Source: Phycisphaerales bacterium
GTDB taxonomy: Bacteria > Planctomycetota > Phycisphaerae > Phycisphaerales > UBA1924
NCBI GenBank assembly: GCA_016709445.1
Contig: JADJMV010000007.1
Location: 1 to 64,000, forward strand
Reading direction: 5' to 3'
Length of the DNA stretch: 64,000 nt
The notes under the pieces are model-generated. The model saw only the letters and a list, made by a program, of their open reading frames with translations, made no database searches and was not told the origin of the DNA. Position 1 is the stretch's first letter. Each line of letters opens with the position of its first letter. A program made the position numbers and the translations under genes. Below are positions 62,481-64,000 of the stretch, in pieces.

Positions 62481-64000
62481 TCAGTCGAGCACGACCGTCC
62501 GGACTGCACCCTCTCGCGGCCCCCACCCGCCCTCGACCACGCTCGAGTCGAGAGCGATGCGTCCGTGGTGCACCGTCGCCTCGTACCGTGTCAGCCGGAA
62601 CTCACCCCGCTCGTAGCCGAATCCATCGCCCGCGTCCTCGTACAGCAGCCCGCTCGCCCGGCCGTGCTCGTCGGGGTGGATGACAAGTGTGAGTGGGTCG
62701 AGCGCCCGCTCGCCGACGTGCTGCATCACCGGGCCCAGCGGCACGATGGCCCCGGCCCGCAGGCGGAGCTCCGGGAGTTCGTGCTCGACCTCGCCTGCCG
62801 GCTCGAACCGCGCCCACCGCCCGCGGGGCATGGGCGCCCTGCAGAGGCCGCTGGGGCGCACCTGCGCACGCACCATCACGTCGTCGCCGAGCATGAACGC
62901 GTCGTCGGCGCCCCGCAGCGAGGCGTCGGCCGGATCGGCGAAAAAGAGCGGCCGCGCCACCGGGAGGCCCGAGACCGAGGCCTCGCGGAAAAGCGTGTAG
63001 AAATACGGGAGCAGACGGTAGCGTCGCTCGAGCGCGAGCCTGCAGATCCGTTCGCTGAGTGCGCCGAACGACCAGGGCTCGTGGTCCTTCGAGCCCTTGA
63101 TCGAGTGGCCCCGGGCGAAGGGCAGGAGTGTGCCGATCCCCATCCACCGGGCAAAGAGATGCCCCGTTGCGTCGCCGGCGAAGCCCCCGATGTCGGGCCC
63201 CACAAAGGGCTGGCCGGACAGCCCAAGGTTGAGCGCCATGGTGATCGACCAGTGCAGGTGCCCCCAGTCGCTCGTGTTGTCGCCCGTCCATGTCGCGGCG
63301 TACCGGTGCCCTCCAAGGAAATTCGACCTGGTCAGCACAAAGGGCCGGTGCCCCGGCCTCGCGGCCCGGACGCCCTCCCTTGTCGCACGGACCATCTGCA
63401 TCCCGTAGAGATTGTGGTACCGCGCATGGCTGTCGGGACCGCCCAATCCGGCATCGGCCTCGTGCCGGTTCGTCTCGGGCATCGTCTTCCCCGGCAGTCC
63501 GAACACGGCCGGCTCGTTCATGTCATTCCACACGCCGTCGATCCCGTGCGAGAGATAGCCGGCATAGAGCCCTGCCCACCACTCGCGAGTGCGTTCGCGA
63601 GTGAAGTCCGGGAACGCGCATGGGCCCGGCCACACGCTCCCGTGGAATTCGTTCCCGTCGAGGTCCTTCACGAAGTGTTCACCTTCGTGCCCCGACTTGT
63701 ACACGTCGTAGCCCGCGTCGACCTTGATCCCGGGGTCCACCATCCAGACCGCCTTGAAACCCCGCGAGTGCAGCTCCCGGTTGAGCGCCGCAGGGTCGGG
63801 GAACTTCTCACCATCGAACGTGAATACCCGGAAGCCGTCCATGTAGTCGATGTCGAGCCAGAGCACGTCGCACGGTAGACGCCGCGAACGGAAGCCCGAC
63901 GCGATCTCCAGCACGTGCGACTGCGGCTCATACGACCAGCGGCACTGGTGATATCCCAACGCCCACGCCGGCGGGAGCGGGGCCCGGCCCGTCAGATCGG
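62481..64000 (-). CDS. Glycoside hydrolase family 31 alpha-glucosidase, partial (5' end beyond window)
   Basis: C-terminal part of a GH31 enzyme, hydrolysing alpha-linked glucose or xylose. The frame enters at the window edge with LPPAWALGYHQCRWSY, a conserved GH31 pattern. The nucleophile motif is WNDMNEP, and the acid/base is the Asp of TGDNTSDW. PDIGGFAGDATGHLFARWMGIGTLLPF and the C-terminal beta-sandwich are also present. About 506 codons are visible, so the N-terminal sandwich domain is missing off the edge. A signal peptide cannot be judged. It converges with greA. Confidence 0.92.
   Translation of the reverse strand, partial: DLTGRAPLPPAWALGYHQCRWSYEPQSHVLEIASGFRSRRLPCDVLWLDIDYMDGFRVFTFDGEKFPDPAALNRELHSRGFKAVWMVDPGIKVDAGYDVYKSGHEGEHFVKDLDGNEFHGSVWPGPCAFPDFTRERTREWWAGLYAGYLSHGIDGVWNDMNEPAVFGLPGKTMPETNRHEADAGLGGPDSHARYHNLYGMQMVRATREGVRAARPGHRPFVLTRSNFLGGHRYAATWTGDNTSDWGHLHWSITMALNLGLSGQPFVGPDIGGFAGDATGHLFARWMGIGTLLPFARGHSIKGSKDHEPWSFGALSERICRLALERRYRLLPYFYTLFREASVSGLPVARPLFFADPADASLRGADDAFMLGDDVMVRAQVRPSGLCRAPMPRGRWARFEPAGEVEHELPELRLRAGAIVPLGPVMQHVGERALDPLTLVIHPDEHGRASGLLYEDAGDGFGYERGEFRLTRYEATVHHGRIALDSSVVEGGWGPREGAVRTVVLD

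Overview
The window is strongly G+C-rich, densely coding DNA from a diderm bacterium. Protein-level clues point to Planctomycetota, most likely Phycisphaerae. These are an exported protein with an N-terminal LEPR motif, exported proteins ending in a VPxP-helix-RRR sorting tail (PEP-CTERM type), several zinc ribbons of the C-x2-C...CPEC type in membrane proteins, an NfeD/NfeD/flotillin operon, and outer-membrane assembly lipoproteins (LptE- and BamD-like). This assignment is inference from protein style; no rRNA or tRNA gene was found.

Layout. 0.1-2 kb: DNA glycosylase and a zinc-ribbon/TPR protein (minus strand). 2.3-7.3 kb: glnS, an Fpg-type glycosylase, a PfkB kinase and a class I amidotransferase (plus), with one small antisense-strand gene. 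7.3-11.2 kb: BamD-like, LptE-like and ftsH (minus). 11.3-16.5 kb: a sorted exported protein, a zinc-ribbon membrane protein, an alpha/beta hydrolase and an MFS/NTT-like carrier (minus). 16.6-24.7 kb: Tat-exported epimerase, prenyltransferase-like repeat protein, free-methionine-sulfoxide reductase, a cytochrome c, an AraC regulator, pyrD and ribE. 24.9-29 kb: beta-propeller lipoprotein, purH and a serine beta-lactamase-family protein (plus). 29-34.9 kb: an LEPR-motif exported protein and purL, both with broken frames (minus). 35-42.3 kb: rnhA and a type IV pilus block (pilT, pilC, PilV-like, a 1003-residue PilX-like protein, PilW-like). 42.3-47.5 kb: a six-gene minus operon nnrE-bifunctional nuclease-truD-HAD-lgt-dedA. 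47.5-52.2 kb: glycosyltransferase, ExbD, TlpA-like thioredoxin, TonB-like protein. 52.2-56 kb: nfeD-nfeD-floA (minus). 56-62.5 kb: a NUDIX hydrolase, then murC-murB-ddl-ftsQ-like-membrane protein-greA (plus). 62.5-64 kb: the 3' part of a GH31 alpha-glucosidase running off the window.

How the genes work together. Peptidoglycan precursor genes (murC, murB, ddl) sit with an FtsQ-like gene as a reduced dcw cluster. lgt, LptE, the BamD-like protein and many lipoprotein signals describe a Gram-negative envelope. purL and purH are the two purine genes. The pilus block has retraction motor, platform and minor pilins, but no major pilin or PilB in view.

The window is mostly housekeeping. The oddest signals are two palindrome-bearing segments inserted in frame within purL, related-looking hairpins elsewhere, several single-base frame breaks between 29 and 34 kb, EF-hand-like repeats in the giant pilus-operon protein, and zinc ribbons placed in a transporter loop. 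I did not see a clear new defence, mobile or biosynthetic system.
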